The translations under genes and the position numbers were made by a program. Shown here in pieces: positions 12,852 through 25,700 of a stretch of 64,000 bases of DNA. How positions within the stretch are numbered: position 1 is the first letter of the stretch; the number at the start of each line of letters is the position of its first letter. The notes under the pieces were generated by a model. That model worked only from the letters and a program-made list of their open reading frames with translations. It was not told the origin of the DNA and made no database searches. Source of the stretch: Lanius collurio (taxonomy: Eukaryota > Chordata > Aves > Passeriformes > Laniidae); assembly GCA_020086605.1 (NCBI GenBank), contig JACBWW010000003.1, forward strand, positions 5,059,260 through 5,123,259, written 5' to 3'.

Positions 12852-13262
12852 TTACAGCTTCTGTATTCTTTAGTGCTTTTTGCTTACATTTTTGGACTTG
12901 TTTGTCAACCTGGGAGACTAAACATTTTAGAAGCTTTGTAGTTAGGGATCAGTGTGCCCCAGACCCCAAGGTCCTCTCCACAACAGATTCATAAACTAAG
13001 ATAGAACCATCCAGGGGAAGGTTCCTTGGGGAGGGGAGCTCATTCAAGCTTCTCATTGGGGAATCTTTGATAGGTATGCTAATTTGTAAGAGCTATAATG
13101 TTATACCAGATCCCTTGTGTGTGGGCATTGTGGTGTGCATTGGGGTGCATTCAACCTGGACGTGGTGCACCTAAGGATCCTTAAAATAAATACAGAGGTA
13201 AAATCCCTTTTTCCCTTCTAACCATGTTTACCTCTTGATTTTAAGACCAGGAAAAGGCATCA
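12800..13262 (+). mobile_element. Solo LTR of an endogenous retrovirus, copy A
   Basis: The element begins TGATGCC and ends GGCATCA, giving TG...CA ends and a perfect 7-base terminal inverted repeat. It is flanked by the 4-base direct repeat aaac (12796-12799 and 13263-13266). An AATAAA polyadenylation signal lies at 13185-13190, about 72 bases from the 3' end, which sets the + orientation. The same element occurs inverted at 40189-40642 with its own 4-base duplication, so the ends are firm. No internal retroviral sequence adjoins, hence a solo LTR formed by recombination. A 4-base duplication is typical of class I (ERV1-like) elements, but I cannot name the family. A short-TIR DNA transposon is a less likely alternative given the TG...CA ends and the AATAAA. 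Confidence 0.85.
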
Positions 13263-13266
13263 AAAC

Positions 13267-15798
13267 CATAAATACCACACATTAGAAAAATAATATTTAT
13301 TGTAGTTTTACATGATTGCAATTTCCATCTAAACTTTTCAGTGTATATTCTTTGACCATCTAATGTATAACACTAAAAACTTAGTGTGTTTTTTCCACAT
13401 TTGGGGCTTTCCAGACCATGGGGTTGTACACCATTTGCCTGAACTCTGTGTAAGAACCGAAATTCTCCTGGAATTACATAAGCCCATTCAAAGCAACATT
13501 CCCTGAATGCACACATGATGATGTTTAATATTTTGATCCCTCAGCATAGAATTTAGTTGAACACACTTTTAGAGCTCTTAGCTATTACTGTAAGTTGCAT
13601 AGAATATTTTTTAAGCTAATGGATTTGGGGTGGGAAGGAAATAGAACTATTGTCCTACCAAATATAGTCATTAAACTATTGTATTTGCATAAAATATGTT
13701 ATTATAAAAACAGTAAGGTGAACTGCAATTTGCTTTCCCAAAGCATGCCTCTTCAGGTCTCAAAAACTCCTGTGTAAAAGTAAATAACATTTGTCTTTGC
13801 TGCTGCTATTATTATTATTATTATTATTATTAGTAGTAGTAGTAGTAGTATTGTTGTTGTTGTATTATGTGATTTTTAAATTTTTAGGTTTTTAAAGTGT
13901 AATGGTGAATTGTTTAGTTGAGCTTGATTGAGCTCATATTATCTTTTCTATGTTTGAAAAATACTTGCCACACAGTAAACACTACTGGTGGCAAGTTTCT
14001 GTTTTACTTCAGGAATATTTTGTAGAGGATATTTCTTGTCCCACTTGATTCTGTGAAATAATTTTAAAGGGATTATTTCTGTCAGTTAATGCTAATCCAA
14101 GTGATAAAGATTAAAATAAATGTAGGCTCCAAAGTCATGAATGCAATCAGTCATTCTAACTAATGAACCATATGAGTTCTGTTTATGAATACTCATCAGC
14201 TTCCTACATGATAGTTCTGCATTTGGCTTCTATCAGGTGGCCCTCTGTTAGTTGCATCTTCATAAACACGTCAATCAAAGGAACCAAGACAAGAAGCCTA
14301 AAGACTGGCAATGTCCTGTGCTCTTTGCTATTATCCACAAAATAGTTCATTTCAAGGAAAGAACAGCAGTAAATTATCAAGAACTTTTGTAAGAGTTCTT
14401 AAACCCAGAACTTAAAAAATCCAGGCTCCTTTTCTGGAGTTGTTTGCAAAGTCCATGCAATCCATGCATTATAAACTGAGGATAGGCAGTCTAAATTTAA
14501 AAATACACTGAGGGAAGTGAAGGCATTTGTGGAGACTCCTTGCCCCTTAGGGAAGCCAGAAATTATATGGGATGTTGGGTCTGTAAGTTTTCAGACCTGT
14601 TTCTGGCATCCTGACCCAACAAGTATGGTTTCTTTAAGACAAGCACAGCTATGGCTGCCCTAAGACACCATGTTAAAAGTTTTAATGACTGAACCCTAAA
14701 GCATCCTCAGTATTCCTCAGTAGGGGAAGTAATTTATGATATATAGACAATAAAATTGCTGTATAAAAGCAAACAGGTTAAAGACCAAGGCAGGGACAAC
14801 TTTAAAACTTCCCTAACTGTTTGCTGATCTGCAGAAGAACTGTAAAGGTGTCCCTGTGTACATTTCCTAAGTTTTATTTCCACATAATGCAAAAGCATAT
14901 GCTGACACAAAGGGCTTCTCAACTTCAAGCAGCAGAGTAAAAATAAAAAGGGAATTAATCCATAATGTAACCTCTATTAATTTGTTTTCCTAGTTGCACT
15001 GGCTGTAACATTGCTCCTTTTGCTAATTTTTCAGACCACTGGAGAGACCAATCACTTTTTTCCTCACAAAGTCATAATTCATCATAATTCACCTTTTTTG
15101 TCATAATCAAAAGCTTTGCAGTTATGCTCAGACCTGAGCTAGGCTCCTGCCAGACTAAGTTTCTCCCAGTCACACGAAGTGGAGTGCATCCTTCCTGCAT
15201 TGTCTCACTGGCTGGGCTCTTGGGCTTTACTGCCCATGAGGAATTACAGTACTTCTGTGGATGCAGCTGGAGAAAATCTTTGCAAGGCTCTACCATTTTT
15301 TTTCTTTTTGACCAGCTTTTCTAAGAAGGCAATGTGCATGTGATAGGGTACTCTGTGTGGGTTTTTCCTACTGCCTAACAAACTTTGCCTATTTCAATCA
15401 AATCTGACAAATCTGAGCAGATACAGCTGTTAAGGACATAGCACTGCAAGAGATTTTCTGGAAACAGCCAGCTGTGTGGAGGAGAAGTTCTGGTAGTGTT
15501 TCCTCTGAGGGTGACAGAGTGAGTTTATCCCTTTGTGTTAAGACAAATATTTTAAATGCCCCACTGCAGGGGAGCTTCACTCTTAGCCAAAGAGAATCCA
15601 GCCACAAGGCAAAAAATACTTAGGAAACCAGCTTGCTCTAATTTCAGTGGCTCAGCTGCATTGGAATGAAACCACAGTCTGAAATAGCAAAATCCTTTAG
15701 AAAGTGGAGTCTGTGCAATAGCCATATCATAATTCAATTATGTACTTAGTACAGCTGAAAGGATCTGTGTGTACACATGCACTCACACTCACCTCTTG
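13267..15798 (+). other. GABBR2 intron, mostly unique
   Basis: No exon or transposon is recognised here, apart from a trinucleotide microsatellite at 13806-13863. The short open frames are chance. Confidence 0.6.
13806..13863. repeat. Compound trinucleotide microsatellite (ATT)n(AGT)n(TGT)n
   Basis: About nine ATT units, six TAG/AGT units and then four TTG units in succession, a three-phase compound repeat. Confidence 0.9.
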
Positions 15799-15950
15799 CT
15801 CATAATTAGCTCAGTTGGTCAGAGCATGGTACTAATAATGCGCCAAGGTCATGTGTTCAGTCTCTGTAGGGGCCATTCGCTTAAGAGCTGGACACAATGA
15901 TCCTTGTGGGTCTCTTCCAACTCTGAATATTCTGTGAACCTGTGATTTTG
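15799..15950 (+). mobile_element. tRNA-Ile-derived SINE with CR1-like tail (TguSINE1-like)
   Basis: The 5' half is a decayed tRNA-Ile. The A-box region TAGCTCAGTTGG (15807-15818) is followed by gagcatggtactaataatg, resembling the isoleucine tRNA arm, and by a weakened B-box (gttcagtct, 15855-15863). The 3' half (gatccttgtgggtctcttccaactctgaatattctgtgaacctgtgattt) is a CR1-type 3' end, so the element was presumably mobilised by a CR1 LINE. This structure matches TguSINE1 of oscine birds. It is not a functional tRNA gene: the B-box is altered and the acceptor stem is not paired. Confidence 0.8.
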
Positions 15951-16989
15951 TGGTGGAGCAACTCTTTTGCTGTAGAGTTTAGCTTGAAAGCCTCTGATTG
16001 GCTTATCTTGTCCCACCACAAATATCTATGAAACAGACTGGATCTCTGTGGCCTTGGAAGGTAGACAGTGATAATGTTTAATAAATAATAACTTGCAGGG
16101 GAAATAGACTACATTTTATAATTCCCAAGGTAAAAAGATCTTGAATCAGTGTTAGATAAAACAAAACACAACAAAAGTAGTAAATTGCATATTGGATGCC
16201 AATATTTCTTGTAAAATTTTAAAACATCTTTATTGAGGGCAATAGCCTTTGCATTCCTGGATGTCTTAATACCGATCAAGTAGTTATTTTTTTGAGGTTT
16301 CCTCTTATGCATCCTTATGATAGCATTATCAAAATTTTAAAATAAACTTTATTCTGGTATCTGGAATAACAGCATTTAAGGTTTCACCCTAATTTATCCT
16401 GGGATGGTAATAAACGTGAAATAGAGGAAAAAATCTGAACAAGGTGCCATTTTAGAACACACAAAAGAGAAAAAGAGATCAATGTGATATGTTCTATTTC
16501 GGCTTCTAGCACTGATATAGATGTAAAATGCAGAAAACAATATGAGGAAACCTTATATGAGGATGTTGCAATAACAAAAATATCAAGATGCAGAAAAGTT
16601 TAGTAGGCCATGCCAGTGTTAAAGCAGTGCAGTATGTTAAAGAAAAGTCAGTTTGTGTTACCAAATTGATAATTTCAGTGAGTGAGACAGAATTTCTATG
16701 TATTACAAGAAGGTCAGCTTTGACTGATCTGTTGAGGGACTCATAAACATTGCAAAACCAAAAAAAGGCTATGTAAACTGGACAAATGTGCTGCTCAGAC
16801 CAACTCATTTCTTATTCAACAGATTAGAGAACCCACAGACGAAGAATTATCCGTTGATTTTATTCTGAATAGCACACGGAATCTGTTCCAAAGCCTTGGT
16901 ATCTGAAAGAGTTTTCCATAGCTACAAATACATCGTTCTTAATTTTGATAACTTTGAAGAAACAACAGCCAAAAAAGATCTGTAGAGTG
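15951..16989 (+). other. GABBR2 intron, unassigned
   Basis: AT-rich sequence. No exon or repeat is recognised with confidence. Confidence 0.5.
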
Positions 16990-18240
16990 GTATTCAACTT
17001 CCGAAAGCAGAACAACATTAAAACTGAAGCCTCTTAAGGAGAGGCTAAAGAGAAAACTGTAGAAAGTTAAATCTTTGCAGGTGGTCCAGAGAGTATTAAG
17101 AACTTCATATTTGAGACACAGAGTAAATTCAACAATACATCAAGACCTAAAAAAAAAGACTCAGTATGACAAAGCAGCAGGAAGACATCCTTCAGAATAA
17201 TAAAATTGTATCCAAATGGGGAAAATACACAGGATCATAAAGTCTGGTAAGTTAAATTCAGAAGACAATAAAGCAGTTTAAAAAAAAAAAAACTTACAAT
17301 GAATGAAAAATGAATAATAAATCTCTCTGTAAATAACAGTAGCAGGGAGTTTGCCCTGGAATCTTGGGAATAATATTTAAGCAGAATAGAAGATCATTGA
17401 TTGCAGAAAATAAGGCTAGGTAGAATGATTAAATGATTTCTTTGCTGCTTTGTTCAGCAAAATTCTTAGTGGAAGGATTTGTGGAGATTGCTGTGCTAGA
17501 ACTCTATTGAAGAACTCACTGAGGAGTGACAGGAGTTGATGGTAGGAATAGAGAAACTGATCAGAAATAAATCAATGGAAAAAGATTCCATTCTCCCAGG
17601 CTTTCTAAATCAATTCAAAAGTATAATAGTCAGACTACTGACAAGAGTAAGTAATCTTTAGCTCAGAACTGGTTTGACATCTGAGCAAAATGTTGCAAAT
17701 ATCTTGCCATGTTTTGAAGACAGAGTAGAAACCTTATACTTGTAAATTAATGTAGTAGGCCAACTTATAAAAACTATAATCAGGAGTAGAATTAGAAATT
17801 GATATGCTACATTGAGGAGGAGTTGACATCAGACTTGTGAAGGAACGAGTCATTAAAACTTAGTGAAGTCCTTTGAAGAAGCCAGCAGACATGAATAGAA
17901 GCTGACACAGCCAGCTAGGTCTCCAAAAAAGGACTCATCAATTTCTTCCATCAAAGGCTCTTACAGAAAGGAAATAGACATGGAATAAGAGAGAAGCCCT
18001 CAAATGGGTATGAAGTTCTTTAGAATAAGGAAACAGAACTAAGAAATAAATAAAAGTTCATTTTCTAGTAAGAAGGGATGTAGCCAGTAGAGTCCTTCAG
18101 GACAAGTCTCAGTCTTTATGCTGGTACCTGTATTGTTCAGTGGAAGAGATTATACCAAGTTATTTCAGAAAATATACAGGAGGGCTGGTTGTGAAGAATT
18201 CAGGACAGATGTTCAGAAGCTAAACCTAAAGTGAAATACT
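16990..18240 (+). mobile_element. Ancient CR1-type LINE fragment, reverse transcriptase region
   Basis: This A-rich tract aligns by eye with the old amniote CR1 pattern on the + strand. The best parts are about 17583-17650 (segment after the GPDG-type motif), 17750-17830 (the stretch before the ...QHGF-type motif) and 17950-18160, where a segment corresponding to the RT SGVPQGSVLGP block ends in gtacctgtattgttcag. Many stops and indels show it is long dead. The 5' limit is uncertain and the part before 17430 is weak. It is far more decayed than the CR1 copies at 28-38 kb, so it probably belongs to an older subfamily. Confidence 0.5.
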
Positions 18241-18467
18241 CTTTCCTTACTGCAGCTGCAGCAGCAAACCTAAATGTTGTCTTGTTTGTGATGTACAGTC
18301 TTTCTGATATAGAGGAAGATGGAATTATAGATTTTATTTTTAGTTCAGCTTGAGGAAACCCATAAATAGATTAAATAAATTGAGTACATCTTATATCTTT
18401 TTGAAAAAGACAGAAAAGACTGACTTAAAATAATTACAATAGCCAAAGGTTTTAAATAACTAACTCT

Positions 18468-19790
18468 TGAGGTTTGGGGCTTGCTAAGTGCCAGGCACCC
18501 CCAAAAACCTACTTACATATTTTCCTCTGCTATAGCTGAGTAGAGGAGGGGAAATGAAAATTAAGACTTCATTAGTTGAGATAAGGATAAGGGGAAAAAC
18601 ACTTTAAAGCAAAACAGGTTCAAAACTTAAACAGTATAAAGAAAATTTATTATTAACAGAATTAAAAGTAAAAAGGGTAATAAATAAACTTTTAGAACAT
18701 TTATTTTCTTTCCAGCCCCCTCCCTCTTTTCCCTCAAGGAGACAAAATATGTGGTTTTGGTCAGTCTTTCTAAGAATCTTTCTTCAGTTCATTCAGTAAA
18801 AGGAGGTTTTTTTCTGTTGTGCTGTGGGGTCCTTCCCATGGTAGACAGTTCTCTGTGAATTTCTCTAGCATGGGCCTACTCTTCATGAAATAGCAGTCCT
18901 GCCCAACCTGCTGTAACGTGAGTCCCTCCCACAGGCCAAACAATCTTCCCACAACCGCCCAGCATGGTCATTTTGGTTCACGGGGTTTAGTCTTTTAAGG
19001 ATAAGCTGGTTTAGTTTGGAAGCAAAGTTCTCTTTCTCTATCTCTGGAAGTTCCTCACTAGATTACAGTTTTCAGCATCCACTCACTCCAGCTTGGGCAC
19101 TTTTCCGCATGGGCTGCTCATGGATCTCTGCATCCCGCCATGCACTTCATGAATTATAGGGAAGCAGTTTGTTGTATTATGGTCCTCACCATGGCTTGTA
19201 GTAAAATCTCAGCTCTGACACTTGGAGCACCTCCTCCCTCTCCTTCTTTTCAGTGACCTTGGTACTGCCATGTTTGTCCTCCTTACATGTCCTCACTTCT
19301 TTTTCTCTGATGCAGAAGACAATTGTTGCCATTCTAGAGCTTCGCTGTGCTGAAAAGTTTGATCTGGTTTGTGCTCTCTGTTGGGGAGTTGTTCACCATA
19401 TTTTTGTTGCTGGACACAAGGTACCTGCCAGCACCACATGGGCGCCCATGGCTGTGTGGTCCCAGCCTCAGGAGGGCCCTGGCCTTGGGAGAGCATCAGC
19501 CTCGGGAGAGCCCCAACCACGTGGCCCTAGCAGCCATATCACCAGCCCTCAGAAGGAAAAGAACTTCCTGCGGTTTTTCCTTTCTTATCTATGTCATCAC
19601 AGAGGTGTTACCAGCTGTCTAATTGGGCCAGTAACCTGCCCATCGTCAGAGCCTTCAGCGACTGGCTCTGTGCTGGACACAGGAGAAGTTTCGAGTAGCT
19701 TTTCTCCCGCCCACTAAAAACCAGGCTGTGTTATACCAACACGCTAACCCAGAACAATATCATGTTAGCTGGCTTGACACAGCTCTCTGA
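18468..19790 (-). mobile_element. Probable endogenous retrovirus-derived remnant (ERVL-like non-coding part)
   Basis: The stretch differs in composition from its surroundings. It begins TGAGGTTTGGGG and has a T/A-rich polyadenylation-like zone about 18630-18710 (AATAAA-type signals on the minus strand), then a pyrimidine-rich region. At about 19220-19700 the text (gagcacctcctccctctcctt, tgaccttggtactgc, tcacagaggtgttaccagc, ctggctctgtgctggacacagg) matches a repeat I remember from passerine genomes and associate with ERVL-type elements. No gag, pol or env frame is readable. Open frames such as 19253-19717 are not retroviral genes. The family name and both edges are uncertain. Confidence 0.45.
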
Positions 19791-22700
19791 GCACCCAGAT
19801 ATGTGAGTATGTCCTCTGTAGATGGATGTAAGTGCAACAGGACTGGAGGAATAAATATTGTTCCTGGGTATCTGATTATCTTTTCTGTGGGATTGTCTTT
19901 TCTACTCCTAGAACCTGAAGAAATTCATACTACTGAGCTGTTAATTGGACTGTACATGAATTATATATGGATATACAATTCTAAAAGTTACTCACAATAA
20001 TATAATACGAGGTCAATGATAAGTGAGAGTTCTGCAAAAATAACTGAGATATGATGCAAAGAATACTCAGGAAGGAGTGCATATTTTATGTGGGAAAGTC
20101 CAAGGTGGGCATATGCTGTATCCTAGTTAACCAAGTTGTGGCTATCAAATACAAAACTTTTCCTTAGACAGACTTTTGTCTTGTGAAATTGCTTTGTCTC
20201 TACATTTTTTAAGTGAAAGTTATATGAAAATTTGGATTCAACTGCACAGATGTAGATTTTTTTTTCTTTAATATCCATTTTCATCAATAACACTGCTGTT
20301 GTAGGGACTGGTAAATACTCTCCACCAAAATTATACGCAGAGGAGTGTGGAGTGGGCTGGGGTAGGGGCAGATGTTTGTATTCACATGGTAATATGTGAG
20401 TAACGTAGGTATGGAATTGGTGAAGATGTCTGGTTCAAATTCATACGCTCAAGTAGATTTATGTAAACTCTGACATTTTGAAAAAATCAGATCATGTTCT
20501 TTTCTCTTTCTGCATATGTATATATGCATAAACAGATGTGTTTATGGATTTTGTTTACATTGTGCTGTCACCTAACAGCTGGATTAGAGAGAACTTTGTC
20601 AAATGTGCAATATGAAATGAAGAATTTAATTGGCTGAAGTAGTTTCTGGGGGTGTTCAGCCTAATGCAGGTCAGAGCTTGTTAGTCAATTTGTTCTCTAT
20701 ATATCATTACGCCCATCTGTTTCTCCTACTATTTTTTAAATAAATTTAATTTCTTTCCTTCTAATTTGAAATATTACAGACTGTGGGAGCCAAATGTCTC
20801 CTGAAATCTGTAGCCTGCTTTCAAACCCTGCCATTGTAGCTCTCAGCAGGCAGCCCACTAGGAGTAGCTGAAACTGAGAACTCTTACTTGCATCTGCTGG
20901 GACACTCCAGTGGCTGGCAGATGCTGCTGAGAGAAGGAAAATGAATGGCCATTACAGTTATCTGTAAACCTTCCACTGGCCCAGAGGATCTAGTGCAGGT
21001 CCAAAGAAAGAGTAAATACTAAAGTGTAAAAGCTGGTTTACTTCTCTCTTTCATTTGACATCAGTTTCCAAGGAAACAGAACAAAACGTGAGAAGTGGGA
21101 GCCAGCAGCTGAGATTGACTCAGCTGGTGGCTAGTCCTGCTTCTGTTTCCATGGAAACATGTATCAAATTGGCAAAAATAAGGAAATAGGACAGGGTCAG
21201 TTCCAAAATGGCAGGATGAATGGCTGCTGCTTAACAACAACTACTTAACAAAATCAGGCTTGCTGGTACTTATGTCTCTTCAAGAAACAATTCTAATTTT
21301 AGTTCTACCTCCCAAAAAAAACAGTATTTCCCCACCTAAGGAATGTAGGAACCACTATCTTTGAGAGACTTGTAACTTTTCTTGTCTGGCACCTTGTTTA
21401 AAACAATGACTGGCCCAAATACTTCCAGAGGTAGATGCCAAAATTGTGTAGTGCACATCTGAAAGTTCATCTGTCATGCTCGAAAATTTCAGCTGTGATT
21501 CATAATGAGTAATAACTTGAAATGAGCAGTTGTGTATAGCTCATAACTTATACTCTCACTAATTGAAAACTTTTGTTATTCCCATAAATGTCAAGGAGTT
21601 TTGACTCTTGCCTACTTTGCACAGTTCAGTGTAATTGCTAACTAGACACTGCGTGAAGAACTTCCTTCTTCAGTTTTGGAAATGTTGCTTTTCAGTCTCA
21701 TTGAACATATATGTTTCTTTTAGGGAAGAAAAAGAGAATTGAATCTTTTACATCTCCTTTGGCAGCACCAACCATTACTATGCATCTGTGTGTTTACAAC
21801 CTTATTTTTTTCTTTTCTCTTTGATAGACAGTCCCAATCTTGTTAAGCTCTTTTTCATACAACATAGAAAATCTAAAGCATCCTTTTTTAGTTTGGATGA
21901 CTAATATTGCTTATTTTAGAAGATCTATGTAATGTGTTTAATCTATTATTCATCCTCTTCCATATATTTAGTGTATTATTTTTCACTGTTGCACACCATT
22001 GAACAAAATTTTGGACTTCACTGTCAAAGCAATTCCCAGATCATTTCCGTGAACTAATTACAACTCCGAGAAAATGTATTAGCAGTTCCACTGTTTTTAC
22101 AGTGGAATTATGGTTACTGAAATCAAATTTCACTCATCATCATATGGCCCACTCAGTTACTCTCCTCACACATTTTTAGACTCAGTTAACCTCAGTATTT
22201 TTGTCTGGATATTTTCATGCTTGTGTTGTTGGGCAACACTGATTTTAGTATGGAATTATGGTTCTTAGAGAGGAAGCACTATTCTGGAATATGGAAGCAT
22301 GACAGTTGAGGGGTTTTATGATATAATGATTGTTACTTATGGTACTGTTATGTAGTCACACTTCTGGTATGTCATTGCTGCTTTGCTGTAGCTCCTCCAG
22401 TTCTGAGGGCTCTGCCGCCAGAGGTACCCAACAGGACCCGTCCTTTCAACTGCATTTGGAAATCCAAACTATTATTCCCCCTTTGGGATTTTAAGGCATA
22501 ATCTCTAGTCCTCAGTGAGCTAGTCTACTGGAGGAAAGGAAATCAGTTGTCAGATATCTAACTCCAACAAGTCAGTACATACACACCGACTGAAGCATCC
22601 ATTTACTACTTATGATAGCAACACTGCTGAGATTGCTGTATGACAACCAGTGAATGATTAACTACCATTAAAAGCAGAAGACATCTATCTGGGATACCTG

Positions 22701-25700
22701 GCTGCTTCCCACAGAAGGAACTGTGACAGTTTTTTTCATTCACTGAGGAGGCTCATTATATGATAAACTCAGTGGCACTTCCTCACTTTAAACTTTGAAC
22801 ACATAGGATGCAATCATTCAGATTTATTTCTCTGAAACCTGAAGCTAGAGCCAAACTTAACACTGATTTCATGCTCCTTTATAAGAGCACAGTGTTGGTA
22901 TAGAATACTTTTTGGCAGTTGGGAACTGCCTACCAAATATAAACATACCTGGCTTTAGGATATTTCAGCATTTGTTAAATAGTACCACGTTAGCAAGGTC
23001 ATAGAAGCTCTTTTGCTCACATGCTTACCTTCTTGCAGAAATAGGTCTCTGTGAGATCTCTGGACACATTTTTACTTGGACTGCACATTGAGTGTCAAGA
23101 TTTACAGGCTTTATAATCCAGACAGGAATATTTTTGCTCTTTTTTCTAGTGATTTGAGTTGTTTTTTTTAAATAAGAATCAAAAAAAAAGACAAGAAAAC
23201 TCTTCTCTCCATCAAACACCAAAACCTGATGCGGAAAAGCTTCCAGAAAACAGAGTCTAGGAACTGATTAATCTTTCTTGCTGCATTTTATCTGGGATAT
23301 TCCATATTCAAACCTTTCTAGTATTGTAGCATCTCTCTTGTTTTCTGGAAGGAACCACCATTGTTTAAAGAAAGATAGACTTTAATGCTTATGTCCAAAA
23401 CTAGATGCTGATACGGATAAAAAGAACCATAATGAATTACTCCAAGAATATGCTAAGGCTGCATTAGAGACCAATAAAATTCTTCCACCAGACATCTCTG
23501 AAAATAGATAATTCTACATTAAAATAGCTATTTAGGATAGCAGATTTTCTGATGTAATTAATACTTCTTTGGGAAAGAATATTCTCTTGTTCCTTCCAAT
23601 GTTTAAATAGGCTGATACTGAAGAGATACAATCTGGATATCTTGGTGCTTCTTTAAAATCATTCTTTCAATCATAAGTAGCCTTATGGAGAAGGCAAGCC
23701 TTAGCTTATATTATAGATAGTTAGTCTTGTTTGCCTAAAATGTCCTAAGTTCTGGCCATGAAACTCTGCTGGAAGAGATTAATGGCAGTGATTAGTCCTG
23801 TTGTCAATTTGGAAAAACAAGCCCTTGAGTCACTTGCTACAAGATCTTTATGCAGTGCTTGACCATGAAGTAATGCTGTCTCACTCGAGAGGTGCACCTT
23901 GGCTTTGCACTAAAACCACTTCAGTGCTGCTCAAACTTAACAGGAACTGATGTACTTCTCCTTTGAGGGGAAGCACTGCTGTTTGCAAGCACACCCAAGG
24001 AGACAGGGAGAGCTGACTGGACAGCAAGGGCATACACACAGGCAAGAAGCAGATGGCAGTGATGCAGACTTAACCCAGACATCATGCTGGTGGGCAGAGG
24101 GCCTGAAGAAGAGCTTCCTTGAGCAAAGCCATCCTCTTCATGGCTATGCAGTGTGGGTCACTTCACTTCTATATTTAGTTCTCCTGGATTCCTCGTCCTT
24201 ACTGCGCTCTCTTACAGAGCAGCATCTGTAAGCACTGGACTGTATTTGTGCTCAAACCTTGAAGACTCTGCCTTTCTCTAGCAAAGTAATGCAGTCATAT
24301 TTTGAAAACTATTTTGAAAAAAGTGCTAGTAACAACACAGGACATTTTCTGTCAGTGCCTTAGGCCATTCCCTGCTGGAGTTTCCCATATGGCAGTAAAT
24401 CAAAGCCTTTATTTGACTATATTTTAGGTATGTAAAATTGTTTTGCTTTAATGGGTAAAATTGTTTTTTCTCTGATAAACATACTCTAAAATTTAAGTGT
24501 ATATTTCATATGCAAGTGAGAAAAACATTTTTCTGGCTCTGCCAAGCACCAGAATGAACTTTTCTACAAAACTTGCAGATTTTCATACATCTCAGCCATG
24601 CAAAAAGAAAGATTGTTTCTCACTTAGCTTTCTCCTGCATTAATATCCAGCAGAATGTGTTTATGCCTATGCATTTTTATTTTAAAATGCCCTCCTGCAT
24701 AGAGTTCTCTCCCTGGATAAAAGAGAAGAAACACATAATAGCTGTTAACCACATTATTAATGGGGCCAGTATTCATTAGCAGTACTTCAGTTGCGTATGT
24801 ATTTTTTAAAACTATAAAACAGAGAGCATCTTGCTTTTTGAAGACCTGAATCACAGTGAAGCCTACTTTCCAAAGTGTCTTGTTCTTAGACCTTCAGCAG
24901 CTCTATTCTGGGGAGTGCATTCCTTCCTTCAATGCTTCTGCATCTTCCTATAATGCTTTCTCCTTCTTGTGTCCATGAACTCTCACTCTTAACAAATCTT
25001 ACCTCATGCTCACTTTCACTACCATAATGTGTAGGTCATTCATAAAACTGGCTGTGTGAAAGGACAACAGACTTATGGCTTAGGCCAGCTCAGCTTTAGA
25101 TCACTACCCACACCTGAGCATCTATTAAAGACTAGTGATGACCTGACTGTGGGTAACCATCAGTCAGGAAGAAGAAAAAGTGAAGAATGGATGCAGATTA
25201 GACAATTTCCCAAAAGTTATTGGTTTTGTTAAGGATGCTGAGACTGCCCAAATCCAATCATTCATTTTTTTCTTTAAAGAAAGAGTTATGAATCAACCAT
25301 GAGCTACCCAGATGGATATGGACATATTTCTGGACAGTCAGTGTAAGGCTTCCCAGTAAGATTTAATATTTGTAGTTAAGACTCAAAAAGAAATGCTTAC
25401 TAATTTGTTATGTGTAAGTGGAGCAAATTCCTAGTGCGTGAGGGTGCCTCATAAAGGGAGAGACCCAGTCCCCACAGCTGTAGCTGCCTAGAAACCCTCT
25501 TTGTTGTTTTTTTTTTTTTTAATTTTTGGTGGTGGTAGTAGTAAACAGTCTTTTCAACAGAAAATTCTGAGTTTTCATTCTATTGTCATCATTACTTCTC
25601 ACCTTAACAGCAATGTCATGGATCCATTTTTTTGACTTTCAGGTACATTTAAAAAATCTTAGTATTGCCTTTAACTTCTTGTTCTTGAAAACTTGTATTA

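Noticed and set aside
15799..15875. tRNA-Ile gene
   Set aside because: The B-box is degraded, the acceptor stem is unpaired and a CR1-like tail is attached, so it is a SINE head.
19253..19717. 154-codon open frame within the ERV-like remnant
   Set aside because: It lies in what looks like non-coding ERV sequence and resembles no gag, pol or env motif.
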